Below are positions 1 to 12,900 of a stretch of DNA of 64,000 bases, in pieces (the first letter of the stretch is position 1; every line of letters begins with the position of its first letter). The DNA is from Porites lobata (Eukaryota; Cnidaria; Anthozoa; Scleractinia; Poritidae), in NCBI GenBank assembly GCA_942486035.1, contig CALNXK010000009.1, positions 2,842,501 through 2,906,500 of the forward strand, given 5' to 3'. The notes under the pieces were generated by a model. That model saw only the letters and a list, made by a program, of their open reading frames with translations. It was not told where the DNA came from and searched no databases. The translations under genes were made by a program, and so were the position numbers.

Positions 1-316
1 CGGGTATGGTTTTCGAGGGGACTACGCGAGTGAATGAACGTATTTGTCGTTTCAATTCCAAATGAGTAAGAAGGAAAGAGAAATATGCGAATTCGAAATG
101 GATTTGAAGAATTTTTTGTTAGTGCTCTAATCTAAGTAATGATAACATAATTTTTGCCTAAAAGCCAGGTCTGAAAACGGGTATGGATTTTAGAGGTCTG
201 CCTGAAAACGGGTGTGGAAAATTACATTTCTTGGTCTGAAATAAGGTCAAGATTTGGAGAACCCCACCAAGAATTTTCAGGAGTACTACCAGGCATTTTT
301 CTGCTTTGATTGATGT
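1..316 (+). repeat. Dispersed repeat, copy 1 (ACGGGTATGG family)
   Basis: This block shares long colinear similarity with 12029-12470 in the same orientation: CTGAAAACGGGTATGG, a GTTTCAATTCC stretch, TCTAATCTAAGT, AATGATAACATAATTT and CACCAAGAATTTTCAG all recur in the same order. It is cut by the window edge, so its 5' end is unknown. No ORF is credible. It is best read as a non-coding mobile-element-derived repeat; its class is not identifiable from these two copies. Confidence 0.7.
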
Positions 317-779
317 GAAAAAATGAAACTTCGAACAGAATAATCCAGCTGAATGGATCCTTACTTTTACTTTACTCGGCTTTCATCTTGCCGGACAACT
401 CAGTCCACAGATACACTGAGTAAGACAGTTGAAGACCTTACAACTGCCCTCCCCCTCTATACGACTCGGGCAAAAAATGGCTGGCTTCGTCCGTGGAAAT
501 AAAGCCACCAACTCCAGTACTTCTAACCATCCGGTTTAGAGATTCCTCGTTTTACAGATTCCCCGTTGCCCGTTGCCCGTTGCCCGTTGCCCGTTCCCCC
601 TGCCCCGTTCCTCGTCCCTCGTTCCTCGTTCCGTTTCCTGGAGCGCCCAGGGGTATCATGGGATATGGGAAAACCCCGGGAACATTTTTCATTCACTTGA
701 TTGTAATCTTCTAATTGGGGCGTCTCTGGACTTCGTAAGACCTTTTCGAAACTTTTGTAGGCGAGGGAAACCAGCCAAT
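317..779. other. 5' flank of TRAF gene with CCCGTTG minisatellite
   Basis: The stretch before the TRAF start contains a short tandem run of a 7-base unit CCCGTTG (about 563-596) and then a C/T-rich tract. No TATA box or other promoter motif can be assigned with confidence. The short ORFs over the minisatellite are composition artefacts. Confidence 0.5.
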
Positions 780-925
780 ATGCCTGGGTACAGTTTAGCC
801 ACCTCAGACAAGGAAAGCATCGATCATAAGTATCTGTGCAACTCCTGTGGTTTGCTCTTGCGAGAAGCAATGCAGACGGCTTGTGGACATTTCTACTGTA
901 AATCATGCCTTGGAAATCTTTTCAC
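780..925 (+). CDS. TRAF exon 1: start and first half of RING finger
   Basis: The ATG at 780 opens a frame giving about 48 residues. It contains C-x2-C (CNSC) and then ACGHFYCKSC, the central Cys-x-His-x2-Cys-x2-Cys of a C3HC4 RING. The frame ends at a GTAAGC splice donor at 926 (TTCAC|GTAAGC). The final Cys-Pro-x-x-Cys pair of the RING is absent and must be in the next exon. I chose this start because the upstream in-frame sequence is minisatellite-derived and the ATG directly precedes the conserved domain. The exon leaves a split codon of two bases. Confidence 0.85.
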
Positions 926-3900
926 GTAAGCAGCAAAGCAGCGTAGTTTTTAGTATTTTTCTCTTGATCTTGTTTGTCCATGATGGGCATCGCTAAAGGT
1001 CTGCAGTTAGGAGCTGCATCAGCCGAAGCACGTTAGGGAACTGATCGGCACGTGTATCAGCTGCGTGCATGCATGTTGTTTGGTGCCTTTCGTAACCGCC
1101 ACTGCATGAGTTAAAATGCATGGCTGTTTTGCAGAGTCAATATTTGATTACTCAATCCAAAACAAACCAAACTATAATTGCATGAGTTTTATTAAAGGGG
1201 GCCCACACAATCTGTTTGTCTGACCGATGTAATTTTTATTATGTGGTAAAATTGTACCGGGGGGGGGGAATTCCGCATATTAAAGGGGTGGGGATGCTCG
1301 TCGGAAATTTTGAATTAAGAAACGGTCCAGATAAGAACGATAGCATCGACGGCAACGAACGTGTTGGAATGCAAAAAAGGTGCTAACTTTTCCATTGTCT
1401 GTACTTACTTCTGATTGACTTAAACAGCAAAAGTTTCGTAAAGCGGTACATACATTCATCCTTACTTTCCAACCATCTTCCATATAACAAAATCTGGTCT
1501 CAGTTTGAATAACAAAGAAATCCTATGTAGGGAACATGTAAAATTGTAAACTTTTCTTGGCTATTGTTTTCAACTCTTGTGATTGGTCGAAATCTTTTGA
1601 CACAAAAAAACACCCTTTGAAAGTGGAGTGTAAATGCATTTTATTGCGTAAACGGCCTTCATGTAGGTTTATGCATTCTCTGTGTAAAAATGAGAACATT
1701 TCTACATTTGGAAAGCACCGTTGCCGCATAACAAAAGAAATTGCTATCCACCTTACCCGGATCATTACTTAAACACCTAAAGGAGACCGATGTGGGCGTG
1801 GCCCAAGCTTTTTTTGACCCCTAAAAGAGACCAAAAAAATATACGTATCAAATATATATTTATATATTTTTTCGCGTGCAACCCTAAACGAGACCTTCAC
1901 GGTTAAATATGATGGCTTTTTTCCCAGAACACCCTAAGTGAGACCAACATCCGAAATTTACACCCCTAAGCGAGACGACGAGCATCCCCACCCCTTTCAT
2001 ATGCAGAGTGCCCCCCTGGGAATTGTACTCACTGTAGGGTTTTTAAAATACATACATTAATTTATGCTCGAAAGTTTGAGCATGATGCATTTGAGCGTTA
2101 CTCTCAAAACAACAGCATTACGCCTTATGCTCGAAAAGTAGCATTATGCTCAACTGATCTTGGCTATATTTAACGCCCTTTTCCATGCCTGCAGACAAAA
2201 AATACCTCCATAAGCCCGAATCAAAGTATTTCATTGCATCAATTAAAAATTTACAAGAAATATTAACATCAAATAATGCTCAAAAGGACCCAAAGTGTCT
2301 TATTTCAATGGAACTCTCCATATTTGGATACTCTCTGGTCAGTTTGCAGCCTGGCATAATGATGCAACAGTGCAGCAAGGCCTTGAAAGTAGCAACAAAG
2401 CCTTTGAATATATTAGTTAATTTTTTTACTTTACTAAAGGCACTTGAAAGTGAAAAATAGTTTCCCATTACATTTTTCTGGAAATATTAATTTTCTCATC
2501 ATTATTCATCTCTTTATGCTAAAAAGTACGTAAAAAATGCCCATATTTATGCTGGCATTTTACTCGAGGCTCCGACTATACCATTATGCCCCAATTTATG
2601 CCGCATGTGTCTAACCTTAGTATTTACTGTTTGCTTCATCTGTAGAGGCATATCACTAAATATGGGGTGTCAGTAAAACGCAGGGTTGGGGCCATGGCCA
2701 GGGTTAAGGGTTTTGCATGTTTTAAAATAATGTTGTTTTAGGGTTAGGGTTAAAGTTGACACTAACCCTAACCCTAACCTAACACTAACCCTAGCCCTAA
2801 AACAGCATTATTTTAAAAAAAGATAGACTCCAACCCCAGCCTGGCCCCGACCCCAACCCTGCCTTTTCCTGACACCCCTAAATATGTGCATGTATAAAAG
2901 TTAAACGTTTTGTTACCTCACCTTCAGTAAAGTGTTGTCCTTTTGCCTCAGAAGTGGTATTTTGAGCAATTTAAAGGATTTTGAGTTCGCTGTTTACTGT
3001 TCCTCACAAGTATACTCACTTGAAAATATGTTTGCTACAGAACAGAGATTCGAGCCTCATTTTCAGTTTCAAAATTACAGTGAAATTGTCACTAAAACAC
3101 CAGCCTCGTTCCTAGGGTTCTCTCCTGCCCGTCCCTATGGAGCGAGCGAGAGAGAGAGAGGGGGGGTAGGAGAGAGAACCTGGGAACGAGGTTGACTAAA
3201 AGACCACCTTCTAAATAATGTTTTTAAACGTTAGGAGTCTTTCACAGTCTCTGCTTTTAACTGGAAAATATCTATTGTGTGAGTTATCAGTAACATGCAA
3301 TGCAGTTTGGGAATGGCTCGAGATGGTGGACGATAGAAAAACAGTACCGTTGCCATACACAAGCTGAGTCATAAAGCATTGCTCTATACTAGTTAAGAAT
3401 CTGAGTTTTAAAATACTATACTTGTGTATTTTGAGGATATGTCACTGGGAAACTATATTTCAGTTCCATTGATTTAAGATCACGGTAATGACCCAGTACT
3501 GGAAACGATCATTATGGTCCTAGGGCTTGACTTTACCATAAAATTAGGTTGGTTACACAAACAGATTGCGTGGCCTCCCTGTGGTTTCATCAGCATGGCT
3601 TTGAATTTCGATAGTTGCATTGAGCCCATTGCATGAAAACCCGGCCATAAAGAGAAGCAAATTGAACATTAAGAACCTTCATTGAGTGTATGGGTCTGTT
3701 TTAATATTAGCTAAAAAAGTTCATCTTCAATATTGCAGAGATGTAATAAGAGATGGGTGTTTCAGCTTGATTTGTTTACAGGATCAGGTGGAATGGAATC
3801 AAAATGAGGTATGGTAGAGTCCTTTATACGGCAGTGCCTCAAAGGTCCACCATGATATCCTTAAAAGAATATTGCTAGCAAATTAAACTATTTCCATTTA

Positions 3901-6900
3901 TTATATTTGGCTATGACATGATGTTTACATATTATTTTAATGGTGCTTCATTAGTTTGAGTGTACATTTTATTCACTGTTTTGATTCATTGTACGTGATA
4001 CCGGTCAGTGTAAAATGAAGATTGCGGACTGCAGACTGCGAACTGCAGACCAGGGGTAAAGTGCAGACTACATGACTGAGATCTAGAGTAAAATGCAGGT
4101 TGGGTGCAAAATGTCGTGAGAATGAGGACTGCAGACTGTTTAAACATTTGTGCTCCTTCTTTTCCAAATAGCTACCTAGTCATTTACTATACACACCTTG
4201 CTTCCCAGTTGAAGTACATTATTGCACATTCACCAGAAGTTTCAATGAACATCCGAACAGCTAAAGTCTGCGTACCTTGATTTGCAATCATACTTTCGTA
4301 GAAGGTCATCCAGATTTCCTGCAGAACATCCTTCTTTATTGTTTTTTGGAATTCGGGGTCGGCAGTTTTTATTTAACATAAACATCTTCGTGTTGTACCA
4401 GTTCATGGTCATGTGTAGATCTGTTCAAAAACTTCACATCTAAAGGTCATTTTCATACACAGGACAATTTGCAATAATGATTTATAGCAAAACACAGCAT
4501 TGCATATATATTGTTGGAACATTATGTTGCAGCTTAATTCAAAACAATGTTGCAACATTACATTTTGCTAAAAATCATCGTTGTGAATCATCCTGTGTAA
4601 CGTACATCACCTAAAAGTTGAAGCATGAGGTCTCTCAGATGGAAAAAAGGTACAAGATTGCGATTAAGTTTTCGGGTCCCCGGCAAATATTGTTCCAGAG
4701 ATGAAAGGGATGGATTTGTGAAAGCAGATGTCAAGTATATTGGCAGTGAGAATTAATAATTTTTTGCACTTAACATGTAAAATAACACATAAATAATATA
4801 CTTTGCATCATTTTATTCACAAGCTTTTCTTTTAATAGACCTATTTGGCTAACTCAAAGTTGTAGTTTTACCCAATTCAAATCTCCCATGGTCAAGATCA
4901 ATTCTTTGTGTAACTGTATTTGCGGGATTTTTTTGCCCTTAAACCCCTCTGCAACTATATACAGTTCATATGCTCGGTCTGCATTTTACCCCCAGTCTGC
5001 AGTCCTCATTATCTGCATTTTGCACCCAGCCTGCATTTTACTGTCAGTCTACAGTCTGCATTGTACCCCTGGTCCACAGTCTGCAGTCCACAATTTTCTG
5101 AGATTTTAGGCCCCATCCACAGGTATCCGGACATTTTTGAATCTGCAACTTTTTCTTTCCAGATACAGCTTCTGTCCACTTGAATCCAGTGAGTCTGGGG
5201 CACTTTCCATTCAACAAAAATTCCAGTTTGAAATTTTGGAAACTTCTGACATGCTCAGTGGAATGGTAGGTTCCAGTTGCACAGACCTGACCCAAGCCAC
5301 CGTGCATTTTGTTATTGTGGTTTCACAGCAGACTCAAAATTACACTCTAAAAGAGAAGAGTAAATACTGTTTCAATCCTAAAGAACACTCGAAAACTGGA
5401 AAACTAAAGGAGGAGGAATCCTATTTCTCAGTATATTCGAACAATTCCAAGCAATTCCTGGAACTGTGCAGTAAATAAATTCGGTGTTTTGGCCAAATTT
5501 GTATTCAGGCAGGCTTTGGCTTAACTGATGAATTAAATGCTTTAGTTAAATATCGTGGACAGGTTTCAGACAAAATAATAATACGCTGATTCTCTTGATC
5601 ACGGACTTTATACACACACACTTTTTTCGCCTACAGTGTCGTGTTGCGTCAGTTATTTGACACTGTTAATGGCAAATATCAAGAATGGAAAAAAAATTGC
5701 AACTGATTCAAACTATTTGAGATGTCATGGCTTTACTCTCAGCACTTCACTTCCCATCGGAAACTACTTGCTCTTGTAAGCAGGATACAAAAGAGCGGTA
5801 CTGGGGACAACAATTTTGGCAAGTGGAAAGGGACATTTCAGTCTGAGTGACCGAAATGACCAGACCAGTCACTGTGGACCACCTTCAAAGCTCAGGTCCC
5901 GAATATTCCGGTCAGACCAAACCGAAATGGTCCGTTCCATTTATGAACCTACCGAAATTTCCGGAATTTTGGCTTGAATGGAAAGCGCCTGTGGTATACG
6001 AATCTGCAACTTTAATTTTGAATCCACTCTCATCCAGAGCCAGTGGAAATTGTTTCATGTGCTATGAATCTGGAATCATGTGGATGCTAAAATTTATACA
6101 AACATTTTTTTATCCAGTGACGCAACAAGATTGAGCCCAGTTCTTTACTGTGAATACTGTATTCAAGATGGCAACCTTGTTCCAAGGTTCTCTCTCTTTA
6201 ACCCTTCGAGGCCAGGGTAAATGAGGAGTCAACCTTAACTTGCTCCTTGCATTTTCCTTTGACTTCTGAGCTGATTCTACCATACTTCTAGCGATAAGAT
6301 AGAGAATCATAACACAAGACAGAGCAAGGTGCAAAATTTGTGTGCTTAATTACAACGCGTGCTCTGTTGCCAATATTTCCAAAGGAGTCCTAGGTACTAG
6401 AGTGAATCCAGATACATGTTGAGTGGACAGGTAAATTCGATTAACCGGATAGGTGACATGCATGAACATGGAAATTTTTTATTCTGGAAAGAAAAAGTTG
6501 TGGATTAAAAAATATCTGGATATGTGTGGATGTTGCCTTCCCAGGAAGGTCAGGGGAGTACACGGTACTTGTGAATAGCACAGTCATTAACTTCATATTC
6601 ATCAGAACTTGTAAGATCCATAATTCAAGCACCTCTAGGTTGTTATGGGATCATTGAGGCCCCACATTGTATGCCCTCTGCATCTTGAAATTCAAAACAA
6701 TATCTTGAAAGCTATATAAATATCACATTTTAAATAACCCATTTATGAGGGAAAAAAGGAAAGGGACTTGAAGATAAAAGCCACAGAGGATTAAATAACA
6801 GAGGTCTCGATCGAAATGCTAACGAGTGAAATTGTGTGAGCTAGGCCATGAAATGTAAACGTGTTCTCACAGCTCTGTGAAGTCTGCTTATTCATTCTCT

Positions 6901-9900
6901 AGCTATTTATTTTAACTGAGAATATCACTGTAATTTTCTTGTGGGACATTATATCGATTAAGCAAAATTGTCTGCCTAAAAAATGCAATGAAATATTTTA
7001 ATGTGTTACTTGTCATCTTTCTTCAGTGTCTTCATTGAGCTTCCTCACCTGGCAATTTAACCTGTCATATTAAGGGACAATTTTAAAAACAAAGGTGATC
7101 ATTGGTCGTAATAACAGGGTGGATTAACGTTTTTTCAAGTACAAAAATGTGTGGAATTTTATTCGGACCACAAAAAAGTGGTTGTAATAAAGGGCATTCA
7201 CTGTAATAATTTATTATTAAGAATTATGGTATTCACAAAATACAAGTATAAAAAAATTGCTGTGCGGTGACTGTTTGTAAATGAAATCTCAAGGAACTGC
7301 TAGAATTGAGCTAGGACTTAACTAAAAATATAAAACACAGAGTGCACGTCATTTTTAATTTTGGGCAGAAATGCTGTGCAGTGTTTTGTTCTGAGATATT
7401 GAATCTTATATATCATTCTGGGTCTTAACAGGGCTGTCACTGAAGGTGGGGTCTGGGGTCAGATATTTCCTCTGGCTATTATGAGCACATGACCCGCCAT
7501 GCTCTCACAGGAGGAAAGGAAAAAGAATCAAAAGAATCAATCTGTTCAACTCCATGCTTGAAATCTCAGTGACCTGATTTAACTCCTTAATATTTTCATA
7601 ATTTGTTACTTAATTCTTTTTTTTTTAGGTTTTTCCTGATAATTTCATGCGCCGAGAAGTACAAGCTTTTGTTGTCAGCTGCACATTTAAGGATGAAGGA
7701 TGCCAATGGAAAGGCAAAGTCAGGCACTTGGAGGTAAAAAAGGCTTGAAAAAAGTAATGTTACTCTTGAGAAAATTTTCAAACCGTTAATGTATCAGTAT
7801 TTAATTGCTCTGTAAATTTAAACTAGCAGTAACTGCAGTTGGTTAATAGGAAGTGCGGGCGAGCATGTGCAGACTGATTTTGAGGTAAAAAATGTCTTGC
7901 AAGGAAATGCATGGCCATGGCAAATCCTGCAATATGACAGAGAAGTTGTTGAAGGCAGCATTAATTACTACAGAACATGCAGTGGTATTGGACAGGATTA
8001 GAGAATAAACGAGTCAATATGGAGTACACTGCTGCGTAAATTGCTCAAGTCAAACCATCCAAAAAGGAAACTGGGAAAGCAGCAAAAGAGATGCAGAATT
8101 GGCTGACCCTTCTACCAAATCAGGGGTTAGAACTGTATAAATCCCATGGCCTGATTTTTTGCATGGAAAGAATCATTTTAACAGCAAACTTACAACAGAA
8201 AATCATTGATTCATTCGCCCCCTGAGCTGCCTGTAACTGCCTGTGCGGAACCACATCTCTTCTACCGCTTGTGATGTCACCAGTTTTAACCCATTCGCTC
8301 CTGGAGATTTTACCAAAAAACGCGTTTTGAAGCTAGTCGAGTGGTTTTCTGGTCACTGTCGTGCTATAAAGAGCTAAAACTTACCACAAACCGGTTTACA
8401 GGTCGTACACTTGACGGCCTTCTGATCCAGATGCAAAATATCAGCTTGCGAAGTTCGGGCATGCGCAGAAAGCAAAATTTTGGGTTTAAAAGTGACACAG
8501 CAGTCTTGACTTTTACTTTTCGCTTTCTCTCCTCCCTTCTTTTTTCGCTTTTCTTGCCTCATTTTTTTTTTTCTCTTGCTGGGCATTTAGTAGGCTTCAT
8601 TTTGGTGGGAAGAGTTTTTAGGAAAGCTTTTAGGATCTTAGGATTAGGTGAAAGGAAAGGTAGGTGGGTAATGGAACAAGATTTTCATGGAGATTTTCAG
8701 GTCCTTGTCACGTGGTTTTTTGCTTCTTTCTCCGGTGTCCTTGACTGAATTGTGCTCATTCTGGTATGGTTTGAAAGATCTCTTCACCCTGCACAAGTTA
8801 GCGAAGAAAGTTGTCCTTGACCGTTAAAACTGATGACGTCACAAAGGGTAGAAAGGACCTGGATCCGCACGGGCGGTTACGGGCGGTTCAGGGGCGAATG
8901 GGTTAATGATCAAAGACAACTTTATATGCTGACATTGTGCATAGTGAGGAGATCTAGCTTTTAAACCATACCAGAATTAGCACAATTCAGTCAAGAACAC
9001 CTGAGAAAAAGGCAAAAAACCATGTAACAATGACCTGAAAATTGCCATGAAAATCTTGTTCCACTACCCACCTATATACCTTTCCTACCATCTAATCCTA
9101 AGATCCTAAAGCTTTCCTAAAAACTTTTCCCACCAAAATGAAGCCTACTAAATGCCCAGCGTAAGAAAAAAATGAGGCAAGAAAAAGAGGGAGGACAGAA
9201 AGCGAAAAGTAAAAGTCAAGACTGCTGCGTCACTTTTAAACCCAAAAATCTCGAAACTTTGCTTTGTACGCGCATGCCAGAACTTCGCAAGCTAATATTT
9301 GCATCTGGATCAGAAGGCCACAAAGTGTACGACCTGTGAACAGGTTAATTGGTGGTGAAGTTTTAGCTCTTAATAGCACGACAGTGACCAGAAAACCTCT
9401 CGACTAGTTTCAAAACGCCTTTTTCAGCAAAATCTCCTGGGGCAAATGGGTTAAGTCAGCTCATGCAATTAGGGCACCTTGCAATTGGTACGACAAAAAT
9501 TAAGCAGATGCTCCGTGCAAAGTATTGGTTCCCCATTATGAATCACCTGATTGGCCAAACAATAGAACTGTTTTGGCAGTCAAGTATGTCCACAAAGAGT
9601 CACAAACAAGAGCCCATTAAGCAAGCCATCGGTTATTCTTGAAGAACCGTAGGAACAGATCTCTATTGATTTTAAAGGACCTAATACCCTGGTCAGAATG
9701 CAAAGAAAGTCATTTTTATGGCTTGCCAATCCTGAATGGCAAGCTGAAGCTTAGCATTTACTAGCCCAAAAGTTATTTCAACCAGCCCGAAAACTTTTTT
9801 AGGAGCAGACTTGATTTCACAAATCGTCTGTAATTTGAAGTCCTCAAAAAACTTCACTTGCCCGTTAGGCAAGTTAAGAACAGAATTCACTAGCCCTATA

Positions 9901-12900
9901 CCAAAATCCACTAGCCCCGGGCTAACGGACATGACTTTCTTTGCATGCTGCTGATGATCATTACAATTTAGTGGCCACTGACGAGAGAACGTGGTATCCT
10001 ATGGTAGAGGTCGTGTCTTCAACTGGATTGAAGCATAGTTAATAGAGGGGACCCTCTATACTAACTATGGTTGGAGCAAACGAAGGAAAAGTTGAAAAAG
10101 ATCTTTGGATGGGTAACTTCAGACAACGGACTGCCATTCAATTCAGAACAGTTCAATGATTTTGCAAAGGAAGAAGGATTTCTACATTATTGAGTCACCC
10201 CAAATCAACCTAGAGCAAATGAGCAGGTGGAGAGATTTATGCAGACCTTAAACAAGACAGAAAAAATTGCCCATCTGCAAGGGAAATCAGGATCAGATAG
10301 AAACGTGGCTATCCAAGAAATGTTAATGGCTTACAGAGACACGTCACACCCTGTGACTGGCATTTCACTTTATCAAGCTATGATGAACAGACCTGTCAGA
10401 ACTAAGCTGGGCTTATATTAGAGTGCTATGGAAGGAGAGAAGCAGCCAAGATGAAATGATGGATAAGAAGGACAGCCAGTACAAGGAGAAGATGGAAAAT
10501 GAAGGTGTAAGCAGTAAGGGACACAATTTTGCCGTGGGAGATCATGTCCTGTTAAGACAAAGATAGGTGAACAAATGGTCAACCTTATATGAGCCTGTAT
10601 TCAACACAGTCAAAAAATCAATGGATTTGCTATTACTGCAAGATGTATTACAGACGGCTGAGAGGTTTTAGCGAGATGCTAGCCAGTTCAAAAATGGAAA
10701 TGCCAGGAGAATGAAGATGACGGCAGTCAGCATGAAGACTGAAGAGAGACAGGTTTGATGGGTGCGAGTAACATGAAAGATCAACCCATTTCCCAAAGTA
10801 TGTTGAGCAGGAGATTTACCTGAACTACCTGAACAAGAGATGAAAGAGAAGCAACCACAGAGCCAGTGCAAGAGGACCTTACTAAACAGAGTGGTGGTAG
10901 TGGCAGACAACAGGAAGAAGGTGCAAAAGTAGTGAATTGCCAGGAAGTGCGTATGTCAAGCCCGGCCATTGGAGACACTTCTTAGCTATCCAGTCGATCC
11001 ACAAACCCACAAGCTAAGACTGAAAAGAACCAGGCGACGACCTGCGTACCTGAGTGACTTTATTATTACTGGGAGATATGTGTCCTACACTTACATCAAC
11101 TTGGAATGGAAACTGACTAGAAAATGAATTAAACTGAATAGGTTTATTAAATTGAATAGTATATAAACTTAATAGCTTTCAGTTCATTAGTGTCATTAGT
11201 TCCTACAACAAATGAACAAATGATGAAAATTAAATTATGTACCTTTGCATGTTAACAAATTCTGCGTAAACCTATAAGAAACTTTTGAAAAATTGACTGA
11301 AATGTAGTGTTCACATAACTAAAGCATAAGGTAAGACCAGTGGGCCATTATGAAAACATCCACTGTAAAGTACCTTCATGGCATTCTATGGAACTTCCGT
11401 GGGGTTCCATGGTTTGTGCTTGGAATTTCATAGAATAAACCCATTCAATAATCATTTTTGTTTACCTCTTTTATCAGGCCCACACTAGCAACTGTGAGTT
11501 TATGAAAATCCCTTGTGATCATTTTGAGTGTGGCATGTTTGTGAAGAAAGCTGATCTTCCTCAGCACCTGGAAACAGAATGCAAGTGTAGACCTGAAACT
11601 TGTGGATTCTGTAAAAAACAAATTAGGCTGGACAAAATGAAGGTATTTTATAATGCTGTCATGCTGTACCTATGCTACATGTAAATAAATTCAATTTTAA
11701 TTAGTTATATAGCTTCTGCAAGAATTAAGGGACACCTTAGGTGATGTACATTTAGTTGCCAGAAACTGAACGGCTTGGCCGTAACTTATACTGGGCCATG
11801 TCCAACTACAGTTTTGCTAAGAAAAAGCCTTGAGAAATTTTTTATTCCTTTACTTTGTCGAGATAAAAAAAAATATAATAATAATCATTACAAATGTAAC
11901 CACTATGCAGCTTCACCACGAGAAGGAGTGTCCAGCATATCCAGTTGTGTGTGAAAAATGCAACAAGGATGGCATTCCACGCGCAAAGGTAAGAGGCCAA
12001 GAAATTATGGATCTCGTTTCCTGACTTTCGTAAAGTTCACGTTGGTGCCGGGGGGGGGAGGGGGGTAGTCCCTTACATAGGCCATGTAGGTATGTGCAGC
12101 CCCAAAGGGTAGGGTTTTTGCGCCGTTTTGGTCTGAAAACGGGTATACACTTTGCCCATTTTGGTCTGGAATCGGGTATGGTTTTGGAGGAAACTACGAG
12201 AGCGAGTGTATGAAGGTATTTATCGTTTCAATTCCCCTCTGAATAAAAAAAGAAAGAGGAGTATGGGAATTCAAAGTGGATTTTAAGAGATCTTTTCTGT
12301 TGACGTTCTAATCTAAGTGGATGTAATGATAACATAATTTCTCAGAGGTCAGGTCTGAAAACCGGTGTGAAAAATGACATTTTTCTGTCTGATGTAGGGT
12401 CAGAATTGGTAGTTCCGAGCGGCACACTCCCACCAAGAATTCTTAGAAGTACTCCCCCGGGCTTTGGTGATTGATTCGAATCCTATTGTGCCGCACCAAG
12501 GTTTTTTGGGCTTCTTTTCACAGTTGCCTAAATTCCAAACATGCCAGCTATCATGATGATTATTTCTTTTTAGGATATTTCTTTTTAGGATAGGCTACTT
12601 ACCATTCATTTACATGGGAAAACTGGAAATTCCGGTGGGAATTACAGTTTTTCCGGGTCAAGCGTACCCAAATAGGTTTTCTGTAATACGGACAACGGGC
12701 ACTAAATCTCGGCCCCAGAGAGTAAAATCGTATAAAATTAACCTCCTTATTACGGACACAGCGGCGATCTGGTGAATCCCGAATCCCGATCAGTTGAATA
12801 TGCACAGGGTGAATCCCGTCTAGTCTGGCAGATGAGCTATGAATTTCATCCGATTACTTCGAGTCTTTATTACTCCCTCAGTAACGTCTGAATCGACCGG

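Noticed and set aside
573..779. In-frame N-terminal extension of TRAF exon 1
   Set aside because: It would begin in the CCCGTTG minisatellite and gives no TRAF-like sequence before the ATG at 780.
5137..5478. 113-residue plus frame containing a Cys-Pro pair, considered as the missing RING exon
   Set aside because: The start of the frame is a dispersed repeat also found at 5991 and 6470, and there is no second Cys at RING spacing.
8341..8748. 135-residue open frame
   Set aside because: It lies wholly within the inner TTAA MITE and is Phe/Leu/Arg low-complexity; the outer copy does not preserve it.
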